From Marthasterias glacialis (taxonomy: Eukaryota > Echinodermata > Asteroidea > Forcipulatida > Asteriidae): a stretch of 64,000 nucleotides of DNA. Numbering within the stretch: the stretch's first letter is position 1; each line of letters starts with the position of its first letter. Location of the stretch: NCBI GenBank assembly GCA_911728455.2, contig OU452228.1, forward strand, positions 4,464,001 to 4,528,000, written 5' to 3'. Of this stretch, positions 1 through 11,758 are shown one piece after another. The notes beneath the pieces were generated by a model. The model did not search any database. It saw only the letters and a list, made by a program, of their open reading frames with translations, and was not told the origin of the DNA. The position numbers and the translations under genes are program-made.

Positions 1-799
1 CTTTAACGGAAATATTAATGTTTGTTGAAATATCTGAACCATTTAGTAATAAAAAAATAAATAAAAATAGAAATAATTAATGTTCCTTTAAATAACTAAA
101 CCTTTAAATATAGAGCACCTTTTAAAGAATAAATATTGAAAATAAAAAAATAATAAGAGTCTACGTATTCACACTTAGTACTTAAAAACTCAAGGTTTGT
201 AAATAAAATTGCATCGCTGAACATTATACATGTATCTTCTTTGAATTTTCTCTGAACGAATGTTGACATAATGCTGTTTCAAAACAAAAAAGATGGACCA
301 GTAATCTTTAAATAATAAATAAAACATATGAAAAATATGGCAAAACAAAAAAACGAGGAGATCAGCTCATCATCTGGAAAGTTGCATGCACCCACTACTG
401 CCCATCCAGTGCATTACTATATATCCCCTCGCATCTGAGGAGGAGCCGGTAGGACTTGATGGCTTGATTTGAGTACCGCTCCCATAACTTCAACACTCGA
501 CCCTGGCTTGACGTGTATGCCTTCCTTTGTCTCTTCGACAGCTTCGACTCTGACACGAGTCGACTTGCAAGTTGACCATCGATGACTCGTCATACAGGAC
601 CTTTATCAGCTGATACAAATCCATCGAAGAACTGGTCCTGTTGTTGAGGCCGTTGTGCCATCCTCGAAAAAAATAAATAAATAATACACATAGATTATAA
701 AAAGATATATTGTGTGTTTCCTCGACAATTTGACATTGTACTAAAATGTTGTTTTTGAAACACCTTTGACACCTGAAATTATTCCCAAAGCGCACCCTA

Positions 800-880
800 A
801 AGCCCGGTTCATACTTCACGAGAATGCGAAAGCGAATTTGACTGCGCCAACAATGCAAAAACTGCGTTCAACATGAATTT
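800..880. repeat. Truncated copy of the GCCCGGTTCATA foldback element
   Basis: The run AGCCCGGTTCATACTTCACG followed by an AGCGAATTTGACTGCG stretch matches the left half of the element at 1,328-1,472. The right arm and flanking TTAA are missing, so this is a fragment. It lies in the last intron of the MULE relic. Confidence 0.6.
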
Positions 881-1228
881 TACACGATTGGCATGTCACA
901 TATTGCACGCCAACAGAGAGATGCATGTTAGCTCATGTTAAAACAAAACCTTGTGACTTCTCTCTACATTGGAATGGTATTGGAAACAGCATTGGTACGC
1001 ACCTTCTAGGTCATTGTTGGTCCTGATGCTCCTCATGAACACCGACCACTTCTCTGATTCCCAAGTACTGTCTATCCAGGTATGGTGGACATACTCGAAA
1101 AGCTGTAAAATAAATGATCCCAAACACCAAATTATAACTAGACCTAAATCGTAGTTGACCAGAAACACAGTTGCCAAGTTTCAGGGGTTGATTAGGGGTC
1201 ACTGATCATTCAATTTGGGGAATCCACA

Positions 1229-1617
1229 CCTGGGCCCGATTTCACGGCTCTGCTTACCAGTGAATTCTATGCTTACAGGCACCATTCCCGAATTTCTACG
1301 TTTGCTTAGTAAGCGAGAAATCCTTAGTTAAGCCCGGTTCATACTTCACGCGAATGTGAAAGCGAAGCGAATTTGATTGCGTCAACAATGCAAAAACTGT
1401 GCGTTGTGATTGTTGACATCACAGAAACTCCCTTCTCTGACGCTTTCGTGTGAAGTTATGAACCAGGCTTAACACGAAGCACGCAACCGTACGCACACAC
1501 AGAAGCAAAAATTCCACGCTATCTCATGAAATAGGATCGCGTTAGCATGGAATTTTGTGCTTCCGTAAGCGCAGATTTTTCGCTTGCGGTAAGCAGAGCC
1601 ATGAAATTGGGCCCTGG
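1229..1617. repeat. Foldback element with 30-bp terminal inverted repeats, interrupted by another
   Basis: Left end CCTGGGCCCGATTTCACGGC and right end ATGAAATTGGGCCCTGG are near-perfect reverse complements over about 30 bp (1229-1258 against 1588-1617), including GCTCTGCTTACC / GGTAAGCAGAGC. It has no coding capacity, so it is probably non-autonomous. The element at 1,328-1,472 sits inside it. Confidence 0.75.
1328..1472. repeat. TTAA-flanked foldback MITE nested in another element
   Basis: TTAA-GCCCGGTTCATACTTCAC at the left mirrors GTGAAGTTATGAACCAGGC-TTAA at the right. The core is about 137 bp, and both ends sit on TTAA, the target duplication typical of piggyBac-type elements. It interrupts the larger inverted-repeat element, so it is the younger insertion. 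Confidence 0.75.
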
Positions 1618-2087
1618 TTAAACAGGAATGTCCAAAACATATCATGATCAAAGTAAAATATACTGCACATGCTCCTTAAACAGATAGTGCGGCCTCGTAA
1701 TAATATTGTGCTTATCGTTTATAGAGTGACGCAGTGGAAGCTTACGGCATTCCACATTGGATAGTCACATAGGGATTGATACCATGGGCCAGTACGAATA
1801 AAAAACAGAATACATTACCTCTTGCAACATGGGTGTGTTCGCTCTAATACTCAGGGACACAAACATCGCTGGAATTACCTCTGAGGGAAGGAATGGCAGG
1901 GCCATCATCAGTTCCTCCAACAGCTGGTATCTGTCGTTCTTTGCCACATTCGCTCTCTGCAGCCAGACAGCCTGGATATGTCGCCAGATAGCCTGTTTCC
2001 AATAGAAACCACATCCTTGACATGTTACCTATATAGATACAAAAACTATATAAACTGAGTAATAAGTTTATGTACAACAATATTATA

Positions 2088-2289
2088 ACCAGGACCCAAT
2101 TCCATAAAGCTTGTAAGCACAAAAACTAGCTAAGCACAGAAAAATATTGCTGAGCAGATACAGGTTACCAGGCAAAAATCCATAAAGTTTACATTAGTGT
2201 GACTGGTGCCCTACTCATTTTTCTGCTGAGCAAAGAAATTTGCTAAGCTGTATTTTCTGCTTAACAGCTTTATGAAATTGGGCTCTGGT
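2088..2289. repeat. MITE with ACCAGGRCCCAATTYCATAAAGC ends
   Basis: The left end (ACCAGGACCCAATTCCATAA) and right end (TTATGAAATTGGGCTCTGGT) form an imperfect TIR of about 22 bp. The inside is rich in TGCTTAGC / GCTAAGCA words and folds on itself. Related copies lie at 45,323-45,500 and 46,304-46,497. Confidence 0.75.
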
Positions 2290-4193
2290 ATTGACGTACC
2301 CCGAGACGTGGTACTTCACCAATACTGCAAAGATCACGCAAACTCCTTCCTTCAAATCAAATTTGAATCCGTGCTTAAATATTCAAACTGATGGCATTTA
2401 ACAGAGATGTTGTCTGGTAGTTCAACCATGAAGGAATTGAAAGTTTACAAGTTTGAAATTTTTTTTTTCCCGAGACAAATCTTATGTTTTTAGCATAGCA
2501 GCATGAGAAGAATATTTTCTTTGAATGGAACTTACACCCTCAAATACTGCCGCATATGCCTTCCACAGCCCAGCCTCGAAGTCTAACCTCCTCCCCACCT
2601 TTCGTTCTGGCAAGGCTGCATTCAGAGCCCTCAAGACAGCCTTATAATTCGACGCACTCTTCCCCAACATAAGAGAGTAGCACAGTGGTACTCGCTTGGT
2701 GCCTCTATCTCTTCTGACAAAGCAGTGGACAGACAGCAGCTGGTAGAATGGTCTCTGGACAACTTTGAATGTACAATCGACATACCACGTCTTCGCCCGT
2801 CCCAAAAGTGCAAGCTGCTCTTGTCAGACCAAGATGATATGCAGACACCCATTAAGTCCGATGATGTCTTTCACCATGAAACCTAAAAGAAGAATAACAA
2901 CAACTTTTGTAACATATGATGAATTAACAAGCCATCACGAGAGTGACTCAAAATGCGAGTCTTTCGAGTAACAAATGTTGACTTGACAAACCAGTGCGCA
3001 TTTTAAGCGACGCAGCGTTTTACACGCTTACCATAATATTTATTTGGCTACGAAAATGACGAGTGTGGCAGACAGTAGCGGCTTGACATCGGTGCAAGGG
3101 ATCAATAATTGTGAGAAAAAGTCGCAATATTATATTATTTTTCGGGATGTGAATATTTAACAGACCTATAACCCCTATCAATATGGTCACTTCAATGAAG
3201 TCAGGACTCCTCCCATAGTGTGAACCCTGGTTGTCCGCTGAACTCTTATGCAAATGGGCGACAATATATTGTGTTATTGATAATTGAACCAAAAATTATG
3301 TCAATAATTAATGCATTCCGAAAACATGACTTTTTTAACACTGCCAAGAGTCACAAAAAGCTTCAAATCTGACTTTTGATGAACAAAAAACACAGTATAT
3401 TATCCGTACATGTGTGGGCATTTTTCATGAGCGAATGGAACTTTGAATACTTAGGCTGGTAGCCATTGCAATGGAAGATAGCACAAATGTGGGCAATTTG
3501 TGATGCTGATATCACTTAACCTACCTCTAGGAATGAAATCATTCACAAGCTCAAACTACAGGTCCTGTGGATGGTGTGGGCGCTGTGACTCCCTGACCTA
3601 GTTCGCCAGGCGCTTCCTCATAAAATCATCCTTTTCTACAATTGCAACAACCGATCCTAAAAAATATAATACCATCACCATGAAGTATTACAGCCTTCAC
3701 ATGAATTCATTTAAAAACTGCTGTGGTGTTTCCCTTTCAAGGCAAAGCATGCACGTGTGAGTTACCGTCAAGATCTGAATTTTAAAACACTGAAAGCATT
3801 GAAATCCCCATCAAAGCAGCTGATCCCCAGATTTCCCGACTTTTTTCAAATTTGATTATTAGAACTAGCAGACACGAAGAAGTCAACTCACTACGGGGCC
3901 ACTGGAAGTCAAATCCCAGAGGGAAGAAAATCGGCATCGCGGCGACGTACTTCCAGGGAAAAGGATCATCACTCCGAACCGCCTGTCTGTAGCAGGCTTG
4001 AGTTATCCCTGCAAGAAAACAACCTAAAATTAACTCATGCAAATGCGGTATTAGTTGTTAACTAAAAGTAATTAAAGTTTCCACAACATTGAGGTGAAAT
4101 AACAAAATGTTAATCATTCGTACTGATTGTTTATAGATTATTTGTCAGTATTTTCACCGAGTAATGTAACTTGTTTTTCGATGATGGTAATAC

Positions 4194-4248
4194 AATCTAG
4201 TGAGGTTTGCGGTGACATCTCTAAAGTGTTGGAAAGGTTCTGATGAGA

Positions 4249-4286
<38 letters not shown>

Positions 4287-4376
4287 TAACTCTACAAATT
4301 CTAAAACCACCCATTGTTATCAGAACCTTTGCAACTGTAGAGATTACACATGACGCTACCGCAAACTCACTAGATA
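4194..4376. repeat. Inverted repeat with a 32-G run in the loop
   Basis: The left arm (about 4194-4250, with GAGGTTTGCGGT and GGAAAGGTTCTGAT) is the imperfect reverse complement of the right arm (about 4318-4376, with ATCAGAACCTTTGC and ACCGCAAACTCACTAG). An uninterrupted run of 32 G occupies 4252-4283. An open frame over it that translates to poly-proline is an artefact of the run. The run length may be an assembly estimate. Confidence 0.7.
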
Positions 4377-5116
4377 TTTCAAATAATTGTATGCAAGGCG
4401 CTCCACGGAACGAAGCTAGCTGGCCACTTCTATACAAATGGGTGGTCAAGCCCTGGCACAGATTGCCAGATAATTTAGTGACTGCACCTACAGTGGCTAC
4501 CTTCAAGGTTGATTTGAGAGTCACTCCCATTACGGTAAAGGACTAAACAACCAAGTATGCAAGTACTAAGTATCCAAGTAAGATCAGAGGTTGGGTGAGA
4601 TGTATAATTTTTCACAAGGAATTCATTTTCCAATTCTTCAGTTTATAATTTTTAACGAAACTGAAATTAGTTACCCTAGTCATTCCTGCAATAAATCCTT
4701 ACCAAAAATCATGGAACCCTTAATGTTCATTATATGTTGGATGCACATACCGTCACCAATGAGTTTTTACGTGTTCTCTGATAAATATCGATAATGATGC
4801 ATTTACACATCGGTGCAAGGGCAAAATTGAATTGTTCTATCAGCCCATCACACCAAAAGTCGGTAAGATGTTTCCAGTCGGAGGCTTCGCTGACTATGCT
4901 TCAGATTAAGAGTCAGAAAAAGTATTACAGTATAAAAACAATGAGAACTGAGAACTTACCACTCAGGCACTTCCAATGCTGCCATTTCTTGCAGCCGTCG
5001 CATTCTAGAGTCTGATGTCTTGAAGACACCTCCATCTTCCACTTGATGCAAGGATAAACTGCATGAGAAACTCGTTCACTGCCTCTTCTGGTTTGGATAG
5101 GCATGATGAAATTCAC

Positions 5117-8100
5117 AGCGAACGTAAAGAGAACTTATCTGAATAGTATTTGGGTGATGTATCAAGATGCTGTCCCAATGCGAAGTGGCTATTTTTTTTA
5201 TTAGTGAAACTCACTTTATATCATATCACTTGAATGCGTCGCAAGAAAGAGAAGTTGAAATCCTTGTCAATCAATTCCTTCACGCGTTCATCAGTCCCAT
5301 TGAACTTGTCTGCCTTATCGATTTCCGTGATCAGTGATCAGATCAAAGCGGTGCGTCACAGTCAGCACCCACGAAGTATTTTAAATGACAGTTCACTTTT
5401 GTCTACCTATGTGCCCATGGCTAATGAAGTAGAGTGACTTTGTTAGGATTGAATGCAAAGGGAATAAGTACATTTTAAAATGGAATGAGTTTTGGTGGAA
5501 AATTGCCATTTTATGTTTTGGTCACAAACAGTATAGCAACAAAGGTATTTATATGCCTGAAATGTCTGCGAACATGCCTAAAGTTTAAATTATATTCATG
5601 GTCATGACGTCAGACTATCAGTTTGAATCATGTCTGAAAGTGTCACCGCCATTATTTTCAACATCAGAGTGTCAGAAAACAACATGAATTAAGAATGCAA
5701 TAATGGAAAATAATCATCTCACTAAATTCCATACCATAATCCAGGACTATGACTCGTCCATACTGTATATCGAAAATCAGGTCATCATGCCCAATGCAAT
5801 CATTCTGTTGAATTCAATTATTACCCAATAATTCCTTGCATATTTATAGTGGTATTTTCGTTTGTTACTCGCTCAAAATCATTCACCAACGGACATAACA
5901 TAATTACTATAATATCAAAACGTGTAAAAGTGACTTTAAATCTTACAAAATGTAAAACTAATGAAGTATCCAATCCGCAAAATTGGGGGTTCAGGTAGGC
6001 CTGGTCGGTGTATGTAATAATGAGTAATAATCTGTCACTCAAAGTTAAACAAAGCAAAATTATTTTGAAAAGTCCTATTCAACATAATGCGAGCTAGTGC
6101 GGCAGCTTTTATATGCTTGGTGGCACACCAGTGACGCGCTATTGACGCCACAAAAAAAGACACTGTCACAGCTATTCAAACCTCGCCTAGGTCCATACCA
6201 CAACGCACTCAAGGTTTCAGTTCAGTTTATAATTCTTTATCTTCCAGCTTCACAAAAGATACTTTGACGGTTCAGATTTTTTAATTGCCATTAGCCTCTG
6301 TCATGAATTTCCGAAAGTTAACGATGGCGGCATTTTGGCGTAAATTTGTCAAGATGGTGGATAACTCACGCTGAATTATGATTATGCAAAAATCACAAAA
6401 AAATACTTAGAAACAGCTCACAGTGTTGAAACAACACTTAAAATACTCTACAAGTCTCAGACAATGTGTACATCTCATCGAAGGATGCAATTATGCCCGG
6501 CAGTTGGAAGTCTGACATTTTATATTTCTATTGGTCTATAGTTATATAATAATCCATAGACCAACCAAAGCATTTCACCATTCTAAAACTTATGTGATGT
6601 CAGAGTGCTGATTTCAGGAGCAGGAGAGAAACAGAAACTTCAGGCAATTGCTAACAAAAAATATTGGTTGCTGGTAGAGAGGTTACACAGACGTTTGTCT
6701 CCTCCCAGAGGGCGCGATACAAACAGCAACAAAACTATTTTGCAGTAAGAGGATAAATCACAGGTACACAAAAATACCTGTATTTGCTCAAATACAACTG
6801 TGATGTCTAGTTTCATTTCATTTAAATGTGTACATGCTTCCAACCTTATCAACTGTCGATGAGACTAAAGTTTTATTTTCAGGAAAAAACTGCATTCAGA
6901 TGGAAGCTCCAAACATGTTTGGGGAATCTGTTGTAGTTTGTGAACATTTTATAAACTACACCGTGTGTTGATGTATTTTCAGTTTTCAGAAGTGACGCTA
7001 TAATTATTCTTGTGAGTAATTTTTTCAAGAAATTTCCTGCATTGCATTACAAAATTAAGCTTTACAATAAAGTAGAGTTTAAGTCTGAATTAACATCAGA
7101 ACCACAATTTTTTCAACTAAAAGCAACTTCAATCTGTAATACACGACTTGGCCACCTCATGGGCAACCACACATTACTACCTAAATGTTTTGATAAAAAT
7201 ACCCCTCTATTTGTTTTCATGTCTTCATTCTTGTCCAGAGGTTTGTTGGATGAAGAATGGTTCTTTGACTAAAGTAAAAAGAAAGCAAGCTTAACTTACC
7301 ATCAACTAGAACATTGGAAAAATATTACGAGGCTTACCTCTTGTATAATAATTTGTCTCCAGTCAGCTCGTGATGTGCAGTTTAAAATGTACATTGTAGA
7401 TCTGGCAGATGTCTGAATGACTTTAAATTAGCAGCTACTTTGAATCCTTGATTTGCTATCTAAAAAAAAATAGAAATATCAAAATTTGTTAATTTTGGAG
7501 AGTTTATATCATCTGATTGGTCACGGGGATGTATTAACAAAGCATGTGATAACTAGAAACTATTTCTGTTACTAAACTGAACAAATGGCTTTTTTTGATT
7601 CCAACTGTTTAGAAAAGAAACTAGTTTGATAAAGCATAAATTGTTCAACTTGTCAATAGAGGGCAGCGTGCCAACTTTGGACCCGCTGTGTGTATATTGA
7701 CAAGTGTGCAGTGATGCGAAGACAACATACGAGTGGGCTACCATACCTCCTACTTGCATAGTGTATGGCAGTACAATAAACGCAGCACAATGTGGTTTTG
7801 TGTAAGCGTGTTTTTCAGGGAAGTGAACTGGTCAAAACTTTAAAAAATCGTAACAAATCATGTGATGACGTCATCATGACATCATTCCAGATTTGTAACA
7901 TGTCTTTGTCTAAACTCATACCAAGATTCAACTCTATCAACCGTAAGGTTTGGTAGATACACGCCACCCAAAAGTGCACCTTCAATGTAATACCACGTGA
8001 CACGTGTGACGTCATTAACCTCCTACATATACCAATTTTGAAGCGATTACCATAATCTTCACCACAGACATCAAGAAAAAGTGCATTTTTAACTGTTTTT

Positions 8101-9800
8101 GACCTGCAGCTGGAGGGCTCTCTTGCCTTTTATTATGTCACTGGTAATGTTTTTCTAAAATAGACCATTGCTGGACACTAACATCATTAAGAATTGTGCA
8201 TTTGATGGGGGACAAACGCGGGGGAGAAGAAGAAGAAGAAGAAGAAGAAGAAGAAGAGGTGTTCCGGGCGGAGTGCCCGAACACCTACATGTGTAATAAA
8301 TCTTACATTATGCTGTACAATAATATTTTTGTTCACCCAGGCTATCCCAAAAAATGTTCAATGTAGCAAAATAAAGCCTACACATTGTGTAGTTTTTTTT
8401 ACACAAGCTATTTTATTTGCTTAGCCAAAACGACTAACTTTTAAAACTAGCACACAACTGGGCCCTTAACCAGTTGCCACCAAGATTCTTCCGCAGTACG
8501 AAAATTGCACAAATTTTAAAAATGCATTCCTCAGCTCAGATTTTAGCCGAAAATTTCTCTTTTTTGCAAAGTTGTATCTGATACAATCAGTACCAACATT
8601 TTAAGTGGCAGCATCTCCTGCATACTTCAAGTGAATTTAAAGAACATTGTTGAGGTCTTTGATGGATTTTGGATAAGCTAGTTTCTGTCACTCCCTGATT
8701 TGGAAATTTGAATTGTGAAGAGCAATTGTACACAGGTACCAAATCTCCCTTAACCAGTTGCCCCCAGGATTTTGTTGTTGAAAATTATTTGTCCCGTCCC
8801 CATTTCGGTGGAATTGCTGGACACTTTTTTCCTTGAGGGTACTGCTGGCACAAAGAAACCCTGACTTGAGAATGCCAAGAGAACAAAGATTTTTTTTATT
8901 GGATCGTCCGTTTTGTTTCTCGACCTAGACAACGTCAAATTCATGCAGCTTGAATTGTAAAACATCGGCCGTTACCTACGGCATAGGAGTTGTACTAAAC
9001 ACAGAACCAAGGCTCAATTGCCGGATCACATTGACTTACCTCTGGTGAGCCAAAATACAATGAATGAAAAATGGTGGAAGCCTCTCGATGCCTCGTAATC
9101 CCCTTCTTGGAACAAAAGGACAAAGGTCTATAATCGGGGATTACACAAAAAACGCCTCTAAATGGCCAATCGAAGCGTTAGACGGCACGTGTGTGGTCTG
9201 TGCATGTTCCGCAGTTGAATAATCGAGCGACCTTTGCTCCGGTGGTCCAAAATTACAAAATGGCCTCTTTACACAGCTTCTGTTTCCACTCCAGGCAGGG
9301 GAAACATTTGCGTGTATTCACGACATCCAGTTTAAACTGGTTAACTTAGGTCAAATTTGAATATCCTTCTGTCCAGAAAGGTGGACAGAACATACAGAGA
9401 GAAACAGGCACTTTGAACTATTACAAAGTGTCGAAATCATGCTACAAATAAGCTATTTTGGGGTCTACGGTGGTCTTGACAATGCTATTAGCTTATCATC
9501 ATTTGAGCATGAGTGCCCAAGAGTTCCAGCTGCACAATTAAATGTCTGCTTGAATTTTTATTTTTTAAAGGTCAATATTTAGCATTTTAGCTACCAAATC
9601 CTCAAGAGGAATATTTTCAACAAGGAAAATAAAAGCATAACATCCATTACACAAATCTTAAAAATCCCTTAGTGGCAGTAGGGTATTGACATTTTTCCGC
9701 CAAGACCCCCCCCCCCCACATGCCCCACAAGACTGGGTGCACTGCACCATATTTGTTTACTTGCATGTTGCATGCAACACACTATCATTGATAGTATCAA
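5117..9800. other. Gene-free stretch upstream of the MULE relic
   Basis: I saw no exon with recognisable domain content on either strand. Open frames here (for example 7,012-7,272 plus and 7,553-7,759 minus) are short, AT-rich and lack splice or domain support. Contents are anonymous AT-rich DNA, a GAA microsatellite near 8.23 kb and scattered small hairpins. Confidence 0.5.
8224..8292. repeat. (GAA)n microsatellite next to a small GC-rich hairpin
   Basis: About eleven GAA/AGA units run from 8224 to 8259. They are followed directly by GTGTTCCGGGCGGAGTGCCCGAACAC-type sequence (about 8261-8287), whose arms GTGTTCGGGC and its partner pair around a short loop. Confidence 0.8.
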
Positions 9801-9882
9801 CCATTTCACGTCAGGTGAATTTGGTCATTTACTTTTACTGAAATTCAGTAAAATTGACCCAATTCACCTGACGTCAATACAA
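9801..9882. repeat. Near-perfect palindrome of about 80 bp
   Basis: CACGTCAGGTGAATTTGGTC on the left mirrors GACCCAATTCACCTGACGTC on the right, with TTTACTGAAATTCAGTAAA at the centre. It is probably a minimal foldback element. No coding capacity. Confidence 0.75.
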
Positions 9883-10279
9883 TAATCTTGGTTGCGCCAT
9901 TTTGGAAGTCAATGACTGTCACTGTGTGTCATACAGTGTAGTGCCAATTTTAGGTGACGCAGAGTTTACACGCATCTATGCCTATGAGCAAATTTGATCA
10001 AGGACCAATGGTTTACTAATGGTTGGTAAGTAACTTACGTAGTGCATGCTTACTGAAGTTGAAGTGCTAACAACTCTAGTCATGTCATGTCCATGCGACC
10101 ATAAGAAAACAGCGAAATCAACGTTATCACTTTTCTGATAACTGGTCTCCTCTGAATCTGATTCTGAAACAGCTATTGGTAACCAGGGATGCGACCAACC
10201 TTGTTAGGCTGGTCGTGAATACGGAATAAAACTACAGACTAGTCTAACCATCATTGACAAGCGTGAGTTCAATCAGGGT

Positions 10280-11130
10280 TAGTAGAACTATGGTTAACGG
10301 TGTAGGGCCATCTCGACTCAAAACCGACTCGGCGCACGCCATCTCGACTCAAAACCATCTTGACTCAAAACTGTCACCAACGCGACTCAAAACCATCTCG
10401 ATGCAAAAACCATCTCGACTCAAAGCTGCATGCATCTATTTATTGTTGGTTTATTTAATTCAAATCGTGGCCCACAGGCCAAATTACAAGAACGTTTCAA
10501 TATAAAAACATTAAAAGTACACAGAGCCAATACAAATTGTTAATAGGTAAAAATGATGATACCGCCCACAGACAGTAAATAGGCAAAAAACAAAAATAAG
10601 TTGAAAACTAGAACAACACCGGAGAGGGCTGGCACAGCCTCCATTGGTTAAAAATTACACAGAAACACACGCTATTACAAACGTAATACAATCCAGAATT
10701 TAATAAGTCAATAAAGTGTGGAATGGGGCTCTTTCTGAATCGCATTATTATTTTTCAGCGTTTCATTAAAAAAGAAGTTTGATAAATTTGACCTGAAATT
10801 TAACGATAAGACAAGTCCGAAAAGAAAAGACCAATTAGTCATTTTTTAGTAATATCTTCATGATGGACGACAAAACATTTTGTACAGTTTTAGGATTTTC
10901 AAGTCAACTGAAACGGACAGCCCCATCATTATATCAATCATCATGAAGTGTGTAATGTTGGTGATGAGTCGAGTTGGTATTGCTGATGCGGCGAGTCGGC
11001 TTTCAGTCGAGATAGATTTGAGCCGACTTGACGTGAGTCGGGTCGGCTTTGCCTCGAGATGGTTTTGAGTCAAGATGGATTTGAGTCGAGATGACTGTAC
11101 ACCTGCTGATTAACTATGGTCCATGATCAA
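10280..11130. repeat. Large foldback structure with TCGACTCAAAA-repeat arms
   Basis: The left arm (10,290-10,430) has five to six spaced copies of CATCTCGACTCAAAACC-like words. The right arm (10,965-11,095) has the same words reverse-complemented (GGTTTTGAGTCAAGATGG, TTTGAGTCGAGATG). The outer ends also pair: GGTTAACGGTGTAGGG against the complement of TGTACACCTGCTGATTAAC. The middle contains a LINE 3' end. The structure resembles classical foldback transposons whose long arms are built of short tandem units. Confidence 0.65.
10435..10860 (-). mobile_element. LINE 3' end remnant
   Basis: Read on the minus strand it ends with TTGTAATTTGGCCTGTGGGC, then TTTGAATTAAATAAACC and short A/T-rich repeats. 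This is the usual 3' tail layout of CR1/L2-like non-LTR elements in marine invertebrates, where a translated upstream part and an AATAAA-type tail are expected. No reverse-transcriptase frame is present, so it is a 5'-truncated copy. Family assignment is from style only. Confidence 0.5.
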
Positions 11131-11248
11131 AATTGCTCCATATTATTATGATATTGACTTCCAAAATGGAAAGCTTGGCACATCCGCCGCTTGCGACATG
11201 CACCAGGCCTACCAATCAGTTTTTCAAACACCCATTTACCGGACAAAG

Positions 11249-11389
11249 TAGACCCAGTGACTAGGGCACTGTACTCCTTTTCTTGAGATTTTGACATTAT
11301 CACTCAGTACTGATACGACAATGTAAAATTCTCAAAAAGAGGAGTACACTGCGCCCCCGGTAGTCACTCATGTCACTGGCCTGGGTCTA
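11249..11389. repeat. hAT-like MITE, TAGACCCAGT family, diverged copy
   Basis: It starts TAGACCCAGTGACTAGGGC and ends with a matching GCCTGGGTCTA. It has the inner words CTGTACTCCTTTT and AAAAAGAGGAGTACACTG. It is the oldest-looking of three copies (others at 13,424-13,551 and 47,151-47,266). No clear flanking duplication remains. Confidence 0.75.
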
Positions 11390-11397
11390 ACTACTCC

Positions 11398-11489
11398 TAG
11401 AACTATGACTGAGGTTCGTTCCGCTATCGTTTCCACGAACGAGACGATAGCGGAACGAACCTCATTCATTGATAGTCATCATGGTTCTA
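11398..11489. repeat. Short palindromic element
   Basis: GAGGTTCGTTCCGCTATCGT and ACGATAGCGGAACGAACCTC are perfect reverse complements around a 13-base loop. The flanks TAGAACTATGACT / AGTCATCATGGTTCTA pair imperfectly. It lies 9 bases from the preceding MITE. Confidence 0.8.
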
Positions 11490-11496
11490 AGTTATA

Positions 11497-11753
11497 TTAT
11501 AACACACCTCTCCCTGGTTCTTTATCCTGATTGGCTGAAACACGGCACGTGGGGTGAACTAATAAATATAGCCTAGCGCATTTAGGGGAAATAGTTCGCA
11601 AAGCGGGAAATAGTTCCAAAAACGCAAAAACTATTGACTGGTAAACAGTGCCCTCAAACGAAAACGGCGGCGTCTGTGGATCAAGAAGAATCTCCGGCCA
11701 AAAAACTGCGATTTAATCCTCTAACCGACATTTTGGACTGAGGTGTGTTATAA
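11497..11753. repeat. TIR element TTATAACACACCTC
   Basis: A perfect 14-bp TIR: TTATAACACACCTC at the start, GAGGTGTGTTATAA at the end. Inside, the words CTGATTGGCTGAAACACGG recur in a partial copy at about 33,528-33,575, ahead of the GPCR gene. A short plus frame near 11,670-11,740 reads SVDQEESPAKKLRFNPLTD and could be a leftover first exon of a parent transposon; this is a guess. Confidence 0.7.
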
Positions 11754-11758
11754 AACAC

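Larger units (their letters stand above)
395..5116 (-). pseudogene. Decayed MULE-type transposase gene with introns
   Basis: Minus-strand pieces in order: a zinc-finger-like exon (about 5114-4960, with CDGCKKWQHWKC), exon 3656-3525 (VEKDDFMRKRLAN, PQDL, FIPRG), exon 2882-2538 carrying the MULE core (AKTWYVDCTFKVV, then DFEAGLWKAY), exon 2015-1819 (GCGFYWKQAIWRHIQ and LPFLPSEVIPAMF), exon 1102-1003 (YVHHTWIDSTW, ending RTNNDLE) and exon 662-395 (WHNGLN, YQLIKVLYDE). Splice phases fit at FEG|CGFYW, LQE|LFEYV and DLE|GWHN. The order and motifs match animal MULE transposases, which cut and paste DNA. The copy looks dead: in-frame TAG codons interrupt AN_VRES and DL_FEL, a TGA precedes QEQLALLG, and a one-base frameshift after NLQV separates it from RLVSESKLSKRQRK. 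The stretch 3,880-4,015 has an open frame that I could not place. No terminal inverted repeats were found. Confidence 0.8.

Noticed and set aside
3880-4042. Extra exon of the MULE relic (WKYVAAMPIFFPLGFDF)
   Set aside because: Acceptor and donor are possible, but the sequence matches no MULE block that I know; left out of the exon list.
4138-4530. 130-codon minus frame with poly-proline
   Set aside because: Crosses the 32-G run and the two arms of an inverted repeat; not a gene.
10290-11095. CRISPR-like array of TCGACTCAAAA units
   Set aside because: Animal DNA, irregular spacing, imperfect units and inverted arms; a foldback structure explains it.
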